A DNA stretch of 64,000 bases from Hyalella azteca (GCF_000764305.2 NW_025934664.1:186001-250000); one strand, 5' to 3'; shown: positions 12,085-23,415, numbered from the stretch's first letter. Numbers and translations: made by a program. Notes: generated by a model from the sequence alone, not told the origin.

Positions 12085-12656
12085 CTATTGAACTTACTCT
12101 GACTCAAAATGACAAATGGCTTCATGAATAAATAATTGAAGTTGAGATTAATTGAAAGAGATTTTACTCCTCCGCAAAATTTGTTACGTAATCACTATCG
12201 TTTACAGCGTTTCTCTCCAAGTTAATTAGCCGAATAATCAAATTATATCAATTTTGTAATATAAGATGAAATTTTTTGTGAAAATTATCTAGATTAATTT
12301 TTAAAATCGAAAAAATTCCGGAATGATTATTAACAAAACATAAAAATATTGCTGAAACTTCAGACAGTCCCGACTCGAATGCTCGCATTGTTTAATTAAA
12401 CGACATCAACTCGTTATCAACGTTGATTCAACGTCATTTGCGTAAAGGAAAACTAGAGATCTCCCAACAGCAGCCATGCAGGCAAGCGTCACGGTTCTCA
12501 TCAATCAGCCTAGACTCCAGCAGCCGAAATGATTTATCGTACGCTCATTATATTTATCGTACGCTCATTATATCACCATTAAGTGCTGTAAAATGCTGCT
12601 TGGTCTTCACTAAACGCTCGTAGTACAGTGAATGTGCGTCATAAGTCACGGCGGCG

Positions 12657-14035
12657 TAAATTGAGCGTATAAATAGAGCAGGCGTATAGCGTGTGATGTA
12701 TGCGCATGTAGAGCAAGCGTATAGCGTGTGATGTATGTGCATGTAGAGCAGGCGTATAGCGTGTGATGTGTGCGTATGTAAAGCAGGCGTATAGCGTATG
12801 ATGTGTGCGTATGTAAAGCAGGCGTATAGCGTATAGTGTATGTGTATGTAAAAAAGGCAAATAGCGTATAGGTATAATATATGTGTATATATAGCAGGCG
12901 TGTAGCGAGCATAGATATATTGTAAGCGTATATGGAGCAGGCGTATGCGTATAAGTATTCAATATAGACCAAGCGTATGACTATGACCGAAGTGTGAGTG
13001 TGAAATGGCAAACACTTAGAACTAATTAGTCTCACACTACGATTCGATTGCAGTATTGAAATAAAATTTTATGATCATTACTAAGATATAATTTATTCGA
13101 TGTGAATTAAAATTTGGAAATGACCGAATGAGGTTCAACGATTGACGGTCAAAAAAGTTATTTTAAATTCTTTAAGGATTTAAATAATTTAACAATATAA
13201 CTTGACGCAGATGATCTAAAAAATAGATTAAATATTCGTTACCTATCAGATTAATAAGATTTATTAAAAACGAACTTTTCAATTTCAAAATTCGACAATA
13301 TTGGTTTATCTTCATTGATATGCGACATTTTTGATAATGCACTTCTGATGTAGCTTCATTTATAAACTGAACGCATTATTCACCCGCCTCGCTATTATTT
13401 CTAGGTTTTTGTTGCTGGCTACACTTAAAAAAATTCGTGAGCTGCTGTCCAAATATCGATGCAGTTCCTGTCCCTGAGAGAGTTAACCTGACCCATTGAC
13501 CCGACAAATGGGCTATAGTAACACGAAAGTTTTTGTAAAATATGACACATTAATTTTTCTGAATGTGTAATGACAACTTGCACATTAATGTGCAATGACA
13601 CATTAATTTTTCTGAATGCAGTTTACTGCCTCATTACGCAGTCGACTGCACACGCTGAATTTGCTGTATTTTACGGTATGAATTCACTGATGCATGTGAG
13701 GTCAAAGATTGAAATATCCAGCTTTACTAATCCATACAAATCCTTCCTAATCTATGCTTAAGTATACTAACACATTTTAATCCATGCTGATACACATGTT
13801 TAATCCATACTGTGACACATGCTAAAGTGAAATCATACAATCATAGTCAATCTCGTATAAGCATCTGAACGCGCTGCTAAGCGGCTAAAGCATTCATGAC
13901 TCATCTTCATTACACATACATTCATTTGCCATTACACACACATTCATTTACCTTTACACATACATTCATTTACCATTACACATACATTCATTTTTGCCAC
14001 CCATTCACTCATCGCATCCACTACACCCACATTCA
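12657..14035. repeat. duplicated block, copy B, ending at the N
   Basis: Second copy of the block at 10,247, with the same order of arrays and unique sequence. It breaks off in the middle of ACATTCA, one base before the only ambiguous base of the window (14,036). Copy A continues past the equivalent point. The 25-bp array is shorter here and the 35-bp array differs in unit types. Confidence 0.9.
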
Positions 14036-14036
14036 N
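14036..14036. other. single N, likely assembly join
   Basis: The only ambiguous base. It separates copy B from an unrelated AT-rich stretch (TAATAATTGTAATTATAAT). The abrupt change suggests a scaffold join or collapsed gap. Confidence 0.7.
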
Positions 14037-14393
14037 ATAATAATAATTGTAATTATAATTATAAAAATAATTATAATTAAAATATTAATTAAACTGATAT
14101 TAGAAACAATTGTTATAATTAATATGAACTTCTATATAAGAAGTTAAGTAGGAAATAACATTGAGGCACAACTTCAGAACAAACAGCAGAAAGCTATTAT
14201 TGTAGCATGCATTTATCTGAGCATGTATACCAACTGCAGTGTAATTACTCCACTGACTATAACAATACTAATTAACATTATAATAATAATTAGTATATAC
14301 CATATTTTAGCATAAACTCAAACCAGCGAAGGATAGTGATCATCACAATCTTTTATTTAGGCCTAGCATAGAGAGCTCGCCTTCAAAACACAG
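14037..14393. other. AT-rich DNA after the N, no gene seen
   Basis: The first 110 bases are almost pure A and T. No supported feature. Confidence 0.4.
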
Positions 14394-14576
14394 CCTCATA
14401 TAAATGAATGGGTCTAATTGTCCAAAAATCACACGTTTATTCACCCACAGCATATGCAGTGAGTAAGCGGGGCAATGACACACCCTTTCACCAAGCCAAA
14501 CTGAGTCAAGATGACTAACACGAGGCTAAAAAGTGCATTGTTGTTTGAACAATGCCCCACACATTTATCTGAGTGG
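14394..14576 (-). mobile_element. MITE-like element, CACTCA family (copy 4)
   Basis: From CCTCATATAAATG to ATTTATCTGAGTGG. Internal blocks TTCACCCACAGCA, AAACTGAGTCAAGATGAC and AAAAAGTGCATTG match copy 1 in the same orientation. Confidence 0.6.
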
Positions 14577-14743
14577 AGCTTATTTTCCTGCCACGGAATG
14601 CATGGGAAGTTGGACAGGCAGGTGTGAGTGTCACAGCTCCGTCATCACAACAAGGACATCGGGTGATAATTTCCTAAAATTGATGCAGGTGATAAACTTA
14701 TAAACATGATTCAGGTAACCAATAGAGAGCTGGTAAATACGTC

Positions 14744-14906
14744 TACACTCAAAAAAAGTCGTGGATCATAGTGTCGAACGAGCAGGGATTTTACACAACA
14801 CTGGTACGCTCTTTGTTGAGCCAAATTGGGTCAAAACGACCCACATGAGTGAAAAAAGTTTCTATATATTTTGCATCGACGCAATCTCACTTGTTTTTTT
14901 AGTGTA
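14744..14906 (-). mobile_element. MITE-like element, CACTCA family (copy 5)
   Basis: About 163 bp with the clearest ends: TACACTCAAAAAAAG on the left and GTTTTTTTAGTGTA on the right. The interior keeps GGGTCAAAACGACCCACATGAG. It lies 90 bp from the pogo-like element. Confidence 0.65.
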
Positions 14907-15185
14907 GTGAGCTTCACTATTTTTCTTCGTGGAAGAAAAGTAACTAAAAATATTGTAAATAAAATACCGTTATACGGGGTACGTAAAATACGGAAGATAG
15001 GGTAACGTGGGGCAGCGCGCCCCCCACTTTTTTCAAACTAAATTTTTGATGAAGTTTTAATTGATACGAGGTGGTTCTTTGTTTTGTTAAAAGGTGCAAC
15101 TAATGAGGAATGTATTATGTGAATTAGACGCCTATAGAGTTATTCAATTTTTAATGAAACACTATTTTGTAAAAAGTGTCAAAAT

Positions 15186-15219
15186 GGGCCCATTGCCCCA
15201 CCCCTGGGGCAATGGGCCC
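15186..15219. repeat. perfect 14-bp hairpin, subterminal in transposon
   Basis: GGGCCCATTGCCCC and GGGGCAATGGGCCC are separated by six bases. Related motifs follow at 15,220-15,242 and at 15,888-15,920, so these look like repeated transposase-binding sites. Confidence 0.75.
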
Positions 15220-15438
15220 ATGGGCTTGGGGCAAGGCGCCCACCCTTGGTCCCTTTACCACAATTGCATATTTTTCGTTTAAAAATGATAAAACAACACT
15301 TTACAGTTAAAAATAAGAAAAATGTAATAAAAAATATGACATTCATTCATTTATTAACAACTCAAAAATCATATCCATAACTTGAAAAAAATATACTCTT
15401 GGCTTAAAAAATCTATCACTGACGTGAAGAAAAATATT

Positions 15439-15666
15439 TCATTGACATAACATTATATATCCTTGACTTGAAAAAGATATCTTTGCGATAAAAAATTCGT
15501 CCTTGACATGAAAAAATGTATCCTTGACTAGAAAAAATATATTTAGTTGATCAGAAAAAAACTTCGTTCCAGTTTCGTCCATAATCCAGATATTATGTGC
15601 AGAGAATTCGTACCTAATCGTGATTTCAGCCAACACCATAAAAACTCTCATCAACTTTTGGCTCAT
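15439..15666 (-). pseudogene. remnant of DDE (pogo/Tigger/Jerky type) transposase
   Basis: The minus-strand frame reads EITIRYEFSAHNIWIMDETG at residues 14-33 of the open stretch. In DDE_1 transposases the first catalytic aspartate lies in a motif of the form I-(F/Y)-N-(M/V)-D-E-T-G, after a helix ending Y-x-F. Here the spacing and the DETG are kept, with the Asp at about 15,577-15,579. After TKFFS the frame turns into low-complexity Phe/Lys sequence, and neither the second Asp nor the last Asp/Glu region is seen, so the gene is broken. No helix-turn-helix N-terminus is recognisable. Confidence 0.55.
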
Positions 15667-16784
15667 TGGTGTTGACTGAAATCAACTTTTGGCAAGGCAA
15701 GAGTCAATAACTCGAAAAGTGGTCATAAATACGCATAACTAGAAACTAAACCTGATGCCTTGAGGCGGCAAATCAAAAAATCATGCAATATGAAGTGTAA
15801 TTTGTAATTCAAAAAGCTAGTCATAGTTTGAAAAGGTCATTGAGACAAATCTAATGATGTATAACACAAGACTTCACCATGGGCGCTTTGCCCCGTGACA
15901 CGCGTGGGCCCGTTGCCCCCACTAGGTATCATTTCAATTTATATCGTGTCAACATTTTATTTTAAAAGCTAATAGTCTAAACTTGGTCTCAAAATTATCC
16001 CTATAAATATTACTTTGAAAAAATAATTCAAAGTAATTTCAAAATCTTCATCTATAGTAATGGAAAAAAACTTTATTTAGCGGCAAAAAAATTTTTATCT
16101 GGACTAAAACAGTTATTCGCAAAGAACTTAATAACGCAAACACTTAGCAAAACGTAAATCCGTACACTTCATCCCAGTGAAACTGTCGACCGGCGGTAGA
16201 GAACACGGACCAATATCTGCCATACTTAGCGAGAAACCCGCTATGGGCCCATGACCCGCAGTGGGCTCGCTGCCCCATGTTACCCTACGATATGATGTTT
16301 ACAGGAAATACGGAATGGTGTTAGTTTTTTTAATTCCATACGCATTTGAGAAAAATTACTCAATATTTGATTCTTAATAAACTTTTTATCTTTTTAAGCT
16401 AACCATTTTTGGTGGTGTAATCAACTCAAAACATTAATCCTATTTGTAATCTAATTCAAAAGCCATCTGCAGTTGAAATGTTTAAAGTCATAACAAATCT
16501 ATAGAAAGTGTCTCTATTACAGTACGAAGCGAACATAATAATGCTTAAAGTCATGACAAATTTATAGAAAATACTTTTATTACAGTACGAAGCGAACATA
16601 ATAAGAAGATATGTAAACATAGTTGCATGATAATGATAATCAGAATGACACGTCGAATGATAACATTCACGTGGCGGGGACACGTGGCTCACAAGAGCTA
16701 CGGGACTCCCGCTCACGATAAGCACGTGACACGTTCACACGCTACAATCAGCGTGCATTCACCCGCCATTCACATGCCATTTAC

Positions 16785-17036
16785 GCCATATTGACACTGT
16801 GTGCCATTCACGCCATATTGACACTGCGTGCCATTTACGCCATATTGACACTGTGTGCCATTCACGCCATATTGACACCGCGTGCCATTTACGCCGCACT
16901 GACACCGCGTGCCATTTACGCCATATTGACACTGTGTGCCATTTACGCCATATTGACACCCCGTGCCATTTACGCCATATTGACACTGCATGCCATTCAC
17001 GCCATATTGACACCGCGTGCCATTCACGCCAGATTT
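16785..17036. repeat. 27-bp minisatellite (GCCATATTGACACTGTGTGC)
   Basis: Nine units plus a diverged tenth at a strict 27-bp period from 16,785. Because the period is a multiple of three and the unit lacks stops in several frames, four overlapping ORFs of about 85 codons appear on the two strands. They translate to perfect 9-residue peptide repeats. I treat these as by-products. Confidence 0.9.
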
Positions 17037-17603
17037 ACACGTTACAAATAGCGTGAATTCACGTCACATTCAGACGTTACAATTAGCGTGAATTCACGTC
17101 ACATTCACACACACATTCACAAACAGTGGGCATTCACACGTAACAATCAACCTGCCTCTACGTCGTCATCTACGATGCCATTCACAGCGCTATTCACACG
17201 CCTTTCTCTCAAATTTTTTCATGTTAATAATAATATTTTCGCCTCCCTTGCAATATACTTCGCATGACTACAACACACTCAGCAAATTATTCATAATCAC
17301 CGAAATCATTCATTGCAAACATATATTTGCCCAAATATGGCTAACTGTTTTGAATGGTTTATACAGAAATTACACAATTTAGTAGTTCATATATGCATTA
17401 TATCTAATGCTGCGTAAATTAATTAAATTATCTAAAGGTTTATGCATGAACTAAATTATTTAATGGTTCACATAGCAATTACATAATAAAATGGCGTTAC
17501 GCAACATAGTTACGCAACATAGGCTGGGGAGTGCAGCGCTGGGATTCTGGTAGCGCAGGTTCGTTATCAGCGGTAGTGGGAATACCGACTACTGCGTATT
17601 GAG

Positions 17604-18300
17604 TAATTATGTTGTTCTGTGAAGTTTTGTGCAATTCTGTTTAATTTTATGTAATGCTGTGTTATTCAGGGTAATTCTGTGCAATTCTGTGTATTTAAGT
17701 GTTATTGTGTGTAATTTTTTGTAATTCTGTGTTATTGTGTGTAATTCTGTGCAATTCTGCGTAAATCTGTGCAATTTTGAGTATTTTTTCAATTCATGGT
17801 AATTTTGGGTAATTGTGAGTAATTCTGTGTAATCCTCTGTGTAATTCTCCGTAATTCCGTGTAGTTCTGTATAATAAAGTAATTCCGCGTAATTCTGTGT
17901 GATTATTTTCAATTCTGTGTAATTATGCGTAATTCCGTGTAGAATAAAATAATTCTGCGTAATTCTGTGTAATTTTTTGTGATTATTTGTAATTCTGTGT
18001 AATATTGTGTAATTTTGTGTGATTATTTGTAATTATGCGTAATTTTGTGTAGATTTGTGTAATTTTGTGTAATTATGTATAAATTTGTGTAATTTTGTGT
18101 AATTTTATGTAATTTGTGAAATTTTGTGTAATTGCGCGTAACTGTGTGTAATTGCGTGCAATTTTGTGTAATTTTGTGTAATTTTGAGTAATTTTGTGTA
18201 CATGTGTGTAATTTTGTATAATTTTGAGTGATTCCGTGTAATTCTGTGTACATTTGTGTAATTCTGATTAATTCTGTTTAATTCTGTGTAATTCTACGTA
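17604..18300. repeat. long degenerate array of TAATTCTGTG (about 10 bp)
   Basis: About 700 bp made almost only of 9-11 bp variants of (G/T)TAATT(C/T)TGTG. The minus strand is open for long stretches (Thr/Asn/Tyr/Leu repeats) because the unit lacks stops there. No gene is inferred. Confidence 0.9.
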
Positions 18301-19005
18301 CTGCATACAACCAGACTGCAGTAATTCTGCGTGCTTCATTGCACTAATATACTTCGAATTATTCAATATTTAATACATTTAATTCTTGTCTCCATGTGTT
18401 ATATGGACTCCCTCATGAATTTTAGGTGTAGAAGTTCTCGCTCACACTAATGATGTCTCATCTTCTTTAATACATTAAATAATTATAATTTTTGTGTACT
18501 GTTCATGCAAATTATTTATCATTATTCATCATTTTAAATAGTTACACGTCAAAATAATTCATATTCTTGAAATGCATTGCTAGAAGATATTTGAAAAAAT
18601 AAAATTTTCCACTTTAAAGTTATATATAACCTTGAAAATTGTGTCAAACAAGCTTGAACTTCTCCATTGTTTATCTCGCTTTCAGTTATTTATCATTAAA
18701 TCATTATAGTTATCCTTGTAAAGTAATTAAGCTTATCTTTCTAGAACTTCTAACATTATCGCTCTTATCTTAAGTTGTTATTCTCCGAATGTCGCACTTT
18801 CCGCTAGTCACGCATTGAAAATTTCCGACTTTTGCGCCTTAAATACTGCACTCAAACAAATCAATGAGTGTTTTTGTCAAAAAAAGTGCATGTGTCAATA
18901 GTAGGACAATACGACACGTTAAATTTTTTGAGTGTGTGTTTCCCACCACACAATATACAGACTATACAAAACTCTGAATTGTATTTTTTATTGTATTGTA
19001 ACTTA
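18301..19005. other. AT-rich intergenic DNA with a partial CACTCA-family fragment
   Basis: Around 18,851-18,900, GCACTCAAACAAATCAATGA and AAAAAAAGTGCATG resemble one end of the MITE family. No gene is seen. Confidence 0.35.
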
Positions 19006-19009
19006 ATAG

Positions 19010-19215
19010 ATGGTATCATGTATGGTTTCATGTAAGTTATCATGTATAGGTATTGACGTATTGTGTATGGCATTATGAAGATTATTATGTATGGGATCAT
19101 GTATGTTGTTATGTAGGACATTATGAATATTATTATGAATGGCATTATGTATGGTATTATAAATATTATTATTTATGTAATTATGCATGTTATTGTGGAT
19201 GGTGCGGAATCATGA
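19010..19215. repeat. degenerate 12-bp repeat (GTATGGNATTAT type)
   Basis: Repeats of ATGTATGG and ATTATGAATATTATT with variable spacing. Open in frames on both strands but low-complexity. Confidence 0.7.
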
Positions 19216-19298
19216 ATGATATTAAGAATGGCATTTCCCGCGTAGATAACAAGCCTCAACCTTCAGCTCAGTTACAGATACCAGCGTTTCGTTTATAC

Positions 19299-19400
19299 CA
19301 GCGATACCATTACCCTACGCTGCTACTTGTGCTACCAGCGATACCATTACCATACGCTGCTACTTGTGATACCAGCGATACCATGCGCTGCTACTTGTGT
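19299..19400. repeat. 37-bp minisatellite, three units
   Basis: Units begin CAGCGATACCATTACC at 19,299 and 19,336. The third, at about 19,373, has lost the middle. Each contains ACGCTGCTACTTGTG or a close variant. Confidence 0.8.
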
Positions 19401-20092
19401 AAATGAATTTGTTTAATTGTTACTTAATAAATTTCTAGAGTGAATTCCGCATCTCCGCTGCACATTCTTTCGATTATTTTTAATTCTGGTGTGAATTTTT
19501 GCTAAAGTTAAAATTCAATTTCATTCATATATGTTAATTTCTAATTAACGTATGTTAATTAGAAATTATTAAACACGAATAAAATTATATACTCGGGTTT
19601 TATTGAGAATTTCTATTGAAGTTGTTACTGCTAGAGTTACAATAATTGTTTAATTGAACGATGAATTATATGGGAAATTTGAGTCAAGCTTACATTGTAG
19701 CGAAGTTCTGCCTTGAGTGGCGCAAAATTGAGTCGTAAAACTTTTACCATAAAATTAGCGGTTACATACAACACACACAGAAATAATACACGGTCACACA
19801 AGTCAATATTACACAAGAGTCAATCAAACAGAGCGAGACAATACAGCTATAGGGCCATACAGCGGTCAATGGTCTAGCACAGAGAATATTCTGGGTGCGA
19901 AGGTGTGTAGTTTGTTTTACTGTAATAGTTTGTGTAGTTTGGGATGTATGTAGTTTGTATTATTGTAATTGTGTGCCTAGTTTTGCGTAGTTTGAATATT
20001 CCTGGAATCACCCTGCACCGGCGGCGCAGATAACACGGCGGTGATAAGATATTGCAATGCAACCGCGTCATGGCTATTTTGGGTGCCTTCAG
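19401..20092. other. intergenic DNA, no gene seen
   Basis: AT-rich, with ACAC-rich patches at 19,770-19,830 and a degenerate TAGTTTGTGTAGTTTG repeat near 19,905-19,995. Confidence 0.4.
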
Positions 20093-20350
20093 GTCTACAT
20101 GTAAAGGGTGTGCATGTGTAGAGTGTATATGTGTAGATTCATGTGTAGATTCATGTGTAGAGTGTATATGTATAGAGTGTATATGTGTAGAGTGTACATG
20201 TGTATAGTGTACATGTTTAGAGTGTACATGTGTAGATTCATGTGTAGATTAATGTGTAGAGTGTATATGTATAGAGTGTACATATGTAGATTAATGTGTA
20301 GAGTGTATATGTGTAGAGTGTACATGTGTAGAGTGTACATGTGTAGAGTG
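20093..20350. repeat. 15-bp minisatellite (TGTGTAGAGTGTACA)
   Basis: Some sixteen variants of TGTGTAGAGTGTACA and TGTGTAGATTCA. Frames on both strands are open because the period is near a multiple of three. Confidence 0.9.
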
Positions 20351-20372
20351 TACTGCAGGTGCACAGCGAGTG

Positions 20373-20615
20373 TGATTATATAGCCATTTTAATTATTATA
20401 TAGTCATTACAATGATTATATAGCCATTATAATGATCATATAGTAATTATAATGATTATATATCCATCATAATGAGTATATACCAATTATAATGATTATA
20501 TAGCCATTTTAATTATTATATAGTCATTACAATGATTATATAGCCATTATAATGATCATATAGTAATTATAATGATTAGATATCCATCATAATGAGTATA
20601 TACCAATTATAATGA
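20373..20615. repeat. 20-bp repeat in a 120-bp higher-order unit
   Basis: The basic unit is close to ATTATATAGCCATTATAATG. Six different 20-bp variants form a 120-bp block that is repeated almost exactly (TAGCCATTTT at 20,381 and again at 20,501). Confidence 0.9.
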
Positions 20616-20701
20616 TTATGAAGCCTAATAATGATTGTCATCTTAGTGAGTGCAAACTTTCATAAGCCTTGTATTGTAAACTGAGAATATGAATGCATAC
20701 T

Positions 20702-21024
20702 CACTTCAATGAGTAGATCAAATAAAAAATCAATTTGTCCAAATAAAGACACACTCTTTACTACACAGGCATGACCACAAAACGGAGGATGGACGCAGCA
20801 ATACAATATACAATATAAAAATATAATATAATATAAAAACAAATAATACAATAATACAATATAATACAATAATAATGCAATAATACAATATAAAAATAAT
20901 ACAATACCATATAAAAATAAATCCTGACCCATTTTTTCGCCGGGAAAAATGGTTCAGAATGACCCGCTTAGAGCAAAAAAAGCATCACTTTTCGATGCCT
21001 GTCTCACTGATTTCTCTGAGTGTA
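20702..21024 (-). mobile_element. MITE-like element, CACTCA family, interrupted by an AT repeat (copy 6)
   Basis: The right half is clear: AATGACCCGCTTAGAGC, AAAAAAGCATCACTTTTCGA and TTTCTCTGAGTGTA are the reverse complement of copy 3. A left half with TTTGTCCAAATAAAGACAC lies before an (AATAC/AATAT)-rich simple repeat at about 20,805-20,915, which probably expanded inside the element. Confidence 0.5.
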
Positions 21025-22200
21025 TTTCATGTTCCTTACCTTCACGCTATACAATGTCTCATTCATTCATACCCTCCACAGGCCTACCCTCCCCAGGCCG
21101 AACCTCGACTGAAAGTGCAACACACCGCGCCTGTAACACTTTCCAGCGCACGCTCTGATCAAGGCAAAATTATTTCAGTTCGATAGCATATTAATAAAAC
21201 GATTGTGTTTACGTATATTGTAATTTAAAGATACTTTTTATCTCATTTAACTGACATGCGCTCTGCAGATGCCAGCATCTACTCGCCCTAAAGTTAAATG
21301 TTCCTACTTAAAATGGCTTGAGTTTATTAAGAAGGCAGAGAAAAATCCTCTCTACAGCACCTGGTGCAGCAAATGGTTTTAGGAAGAGAGAAAGATAATT
21401 TACGTAGCTCCAAGTACGAATTCAGCGTAAGTCCTGCAAGACTCCTGCTCATTGATTATCCATTGAGATTCCCAGACAAAAATCCTGCACCGGAAACTGT
21501 CGCCCATAGCATACAATCCAGAAGTTTTGGCGGGAGTGAGTGCGTGCATGTGTACGTTAGGATGCTTCTCCCACTCTTTTCCCCTCTCGTAGTAAGAGGG
21601 TGTGCTGGGGGAGTGCACCAGACACACACACTCCAGGCCTCCCATTGGCTCAGGGCTCAACCTAAACAGCCAATGTCTGAGCTGATTGCCGTCCTCAAAG
21701 TTGCCACTCATTCAGCATGGAATTCCATATGTTTTGTTGCTTAAACAACCGTTATTAAAATTATACTGAAGTTTACTCAATTTTCCTGAAATTATTAATT
21801 ATTTGAATCAGCATTGACAAAAAGTTGAATCTTGCACTTTCACCGTTCGCTGGTCAAATTCAAAACAATGTGGATGTTGGCAGCCCTAGTTGAATGTATT
21901 GAATTCTTGTCGCAGGCGACATATATACAGACCGACGTCATGGACCGCACCGCAGCTCAGAAAGGCCAGACTAAATATTGCGCGCATGAATCTAGATACA
22001 TGTCGCTCACAGTTTTTCTCTCTTCTGTAGTGGGAATTCGTCTAAAATAATCCAGAAAATCTTTCTATAATGAAAATGGATTAAACGATTCGAATTAGAC
22101 GTAATGCAAAACAAATAATGTCGTAAGAGAGTGTATGTGTTTGGATTCGTAGTGCGCATGAATCCAACGAGTGCGTTCGTAGATGTGGGCGCTCTACAGA
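21025..22200. other. non-coding DNA upstream of the ORF at 22,380
   Basis: More GC-balanced than the region before. ORFs near 21,364-21,744 overlap on both strands without recognisable domains. No gene is called. Confidence 0.35.
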
Positions 22201-22211
22201 TCACGGGAAGT

Positions 22212-22217
22212 TCAGTT
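22212..22217 (+). promoter_or_regulatory. possible arthropod initiator (TCAGTT)
   Basis: An exact match to the arthropod Inr consensus 168 bp before the ATG at 22,380. No TATA box is at -30. A short motif like this is expected often by chance. Confidence 0.15.
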
Positions 22218-22379
22218 ACGTCTTGCACTCGTGGTTGCATGGTACCGTGCTGCTCTGATCTGCAGGTCTATGGATTACAGTGCTGTTGACTTCATGTTCT
22301 GTGACTGAATACCAGAGTTGCTTCTTAAACTGAATTCAACAATTATTTAAAAGTGGCTGTGTGTGTGGAAAACTTCTCG

Positions 22380-22521
22380 ATGGTGCAGAATATGGCTCCA
22401 CAATCGAGCACTTTGCCTCCTGCACCAGAAGAAATGTTTCAAGCTCCTTCGCTTCAGAAAAGACCTCCTACCAAGGGGGCTACCTCAGCGCAAAAGCCTC
22501 CTTTTCCCAACAGGTCTCGAG
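22380..22521 (+). CDS. candidate first coding exon, possibly an alternative start of the kinase
   Basis: The ATG at 22,380 is preceded in frame by TAA (22,326). The 47 codons read MVQNMAPQSSTLPPAPEEMF and continue Pro/Lys/Ser-rich to PPFPNRSR, then reach a donor-like CGAG/GTTAGT at 22,521/22,522. The composition looks coding (hydrophilic, proline-rich) and differs from the surrounding low-complexity frames. The exon ends with one base over a whole codon, the same phase that kinase exon 2 (39,579) accepts. Splicing there would give a 623-residue protein with a 47-residue N-terminus in place of the 282-residue one. It could also belong to another gene or be chance; the T at donor position +3 is not ideal. 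Confidence 0.35.
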
Positions 22522-23312
22522 GTTAGTGTTTTTCTTCTCATCCGAATGCATGCAAATTTTATCCACATTACTAGCTGTATGATTTTTGTTTTTATTTTTT
22601 CAAATAAGACAATTTTCACGGAAAACAAAAAAGTACAAATTTAACGTTTTCAGATATCTCTTTGAATATTTTCCACTTTGAGCAATTTATGTACTATAAA
22701 ATTATAGCGTGACTAATGTGAGCTCGAATTAACTCACGCATTTTTCATGTGTATAACAATTTGAATTTGATCAATTTACTATATCACAACTTTCGCAGGT
22801 GAGTATTGAGTACTTACGTAACCGCGTGTCGCTCCGTTCATCAACATAATAATTTTTTTACTCTCCGTTCTATATTCGAATACAAAATGAACTTCCGTAT
22901 AAATTTTCCACTGACGAACATTATTTATTCAATTTCGACGAACTCTTGGCTGGGGGATTTTCTTGACCTAGTTATGAGGTGATAACGTTTGCTAGCGCGC
23001 ACGATATTATCGTTACGCCTGACGCTTTACACCATTCATACGCTACTACGATTACGAGCGCACTACATGAATGACTTCGTACATACAGAGGCAAACATTT
23101 TCTTCCAATAATGTGTTGGCATCAATTGAATAGTAAATTTTAGCAACAGCGATGTTGTAAACTATCAATAATGGTAAAATTATCATTATGTTGAAGCTGT
23201 ACAATTAGAAATTATCTGCAAATTTTCTGAAAGCAATGCTGTTTTGTGGCGGAAATTAATATGCTATAGGTACAGTTGTAGAAATAATGATGCATACATT
23301 TTTGAAAATCGC
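22522..23312. other. AT-rich non-coding DNA
   Basis: No gene seen. TTTCGCAGGTGAGT at about 22,791-22,804 could serve as acceptor or donor. Confidence 0.35.
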
Positions 23313-23415
23313 AATGCTTCGAATTTGTGAAAATGTTGATGCTGTTAATTTGTGAAAATGACGATGCTATGAATTTGTGAAAATGATGCTGTTCATTTGT
23401 GATGATAACGCTGTG
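23313..23415. repeat. degenerate 24-bp repeat (GAATTTGTGAAAATGATGCT)
   Basis: Four imperfect units of AATTTGTGAAAATG followed by a GATGCT-type linker. Confidence 0.7.

Larger units (their letters stand above)
14998..16287 (-). mobile_element. decayed pogo/Tigger-like DNA transposon
   Basis: The ends form a long imperfect inverted repeat. The left TAGGGTAACGTGGGGCAGCG (14,998-15,017) pairs with the right CGCTGCCCCATGTTACCCTA (16,268-16,287), with TA at both outer edges as expected for a TA-target element. Subterminal GGGCCC-TTGCCCC motifs recur near both ends, including a 14-bp perfect palindrome at 15,186-15,219. The interior is AT-rich and holds a minus-strand transposase remnant. With a length of about 1.29 kb and no intact ORF, the copy is not autonomous. 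Pogo assignment rests on the TA flank and the DET motif; a relative in the same superfamily is possible. Confidence 0.7.

Noticed and set aside
21364..21744. A 126-codon plus ORF and a 103-codon minus ORF
   Set aside because: They overlap on opposite strands, with no domain and no splice or promoter support.
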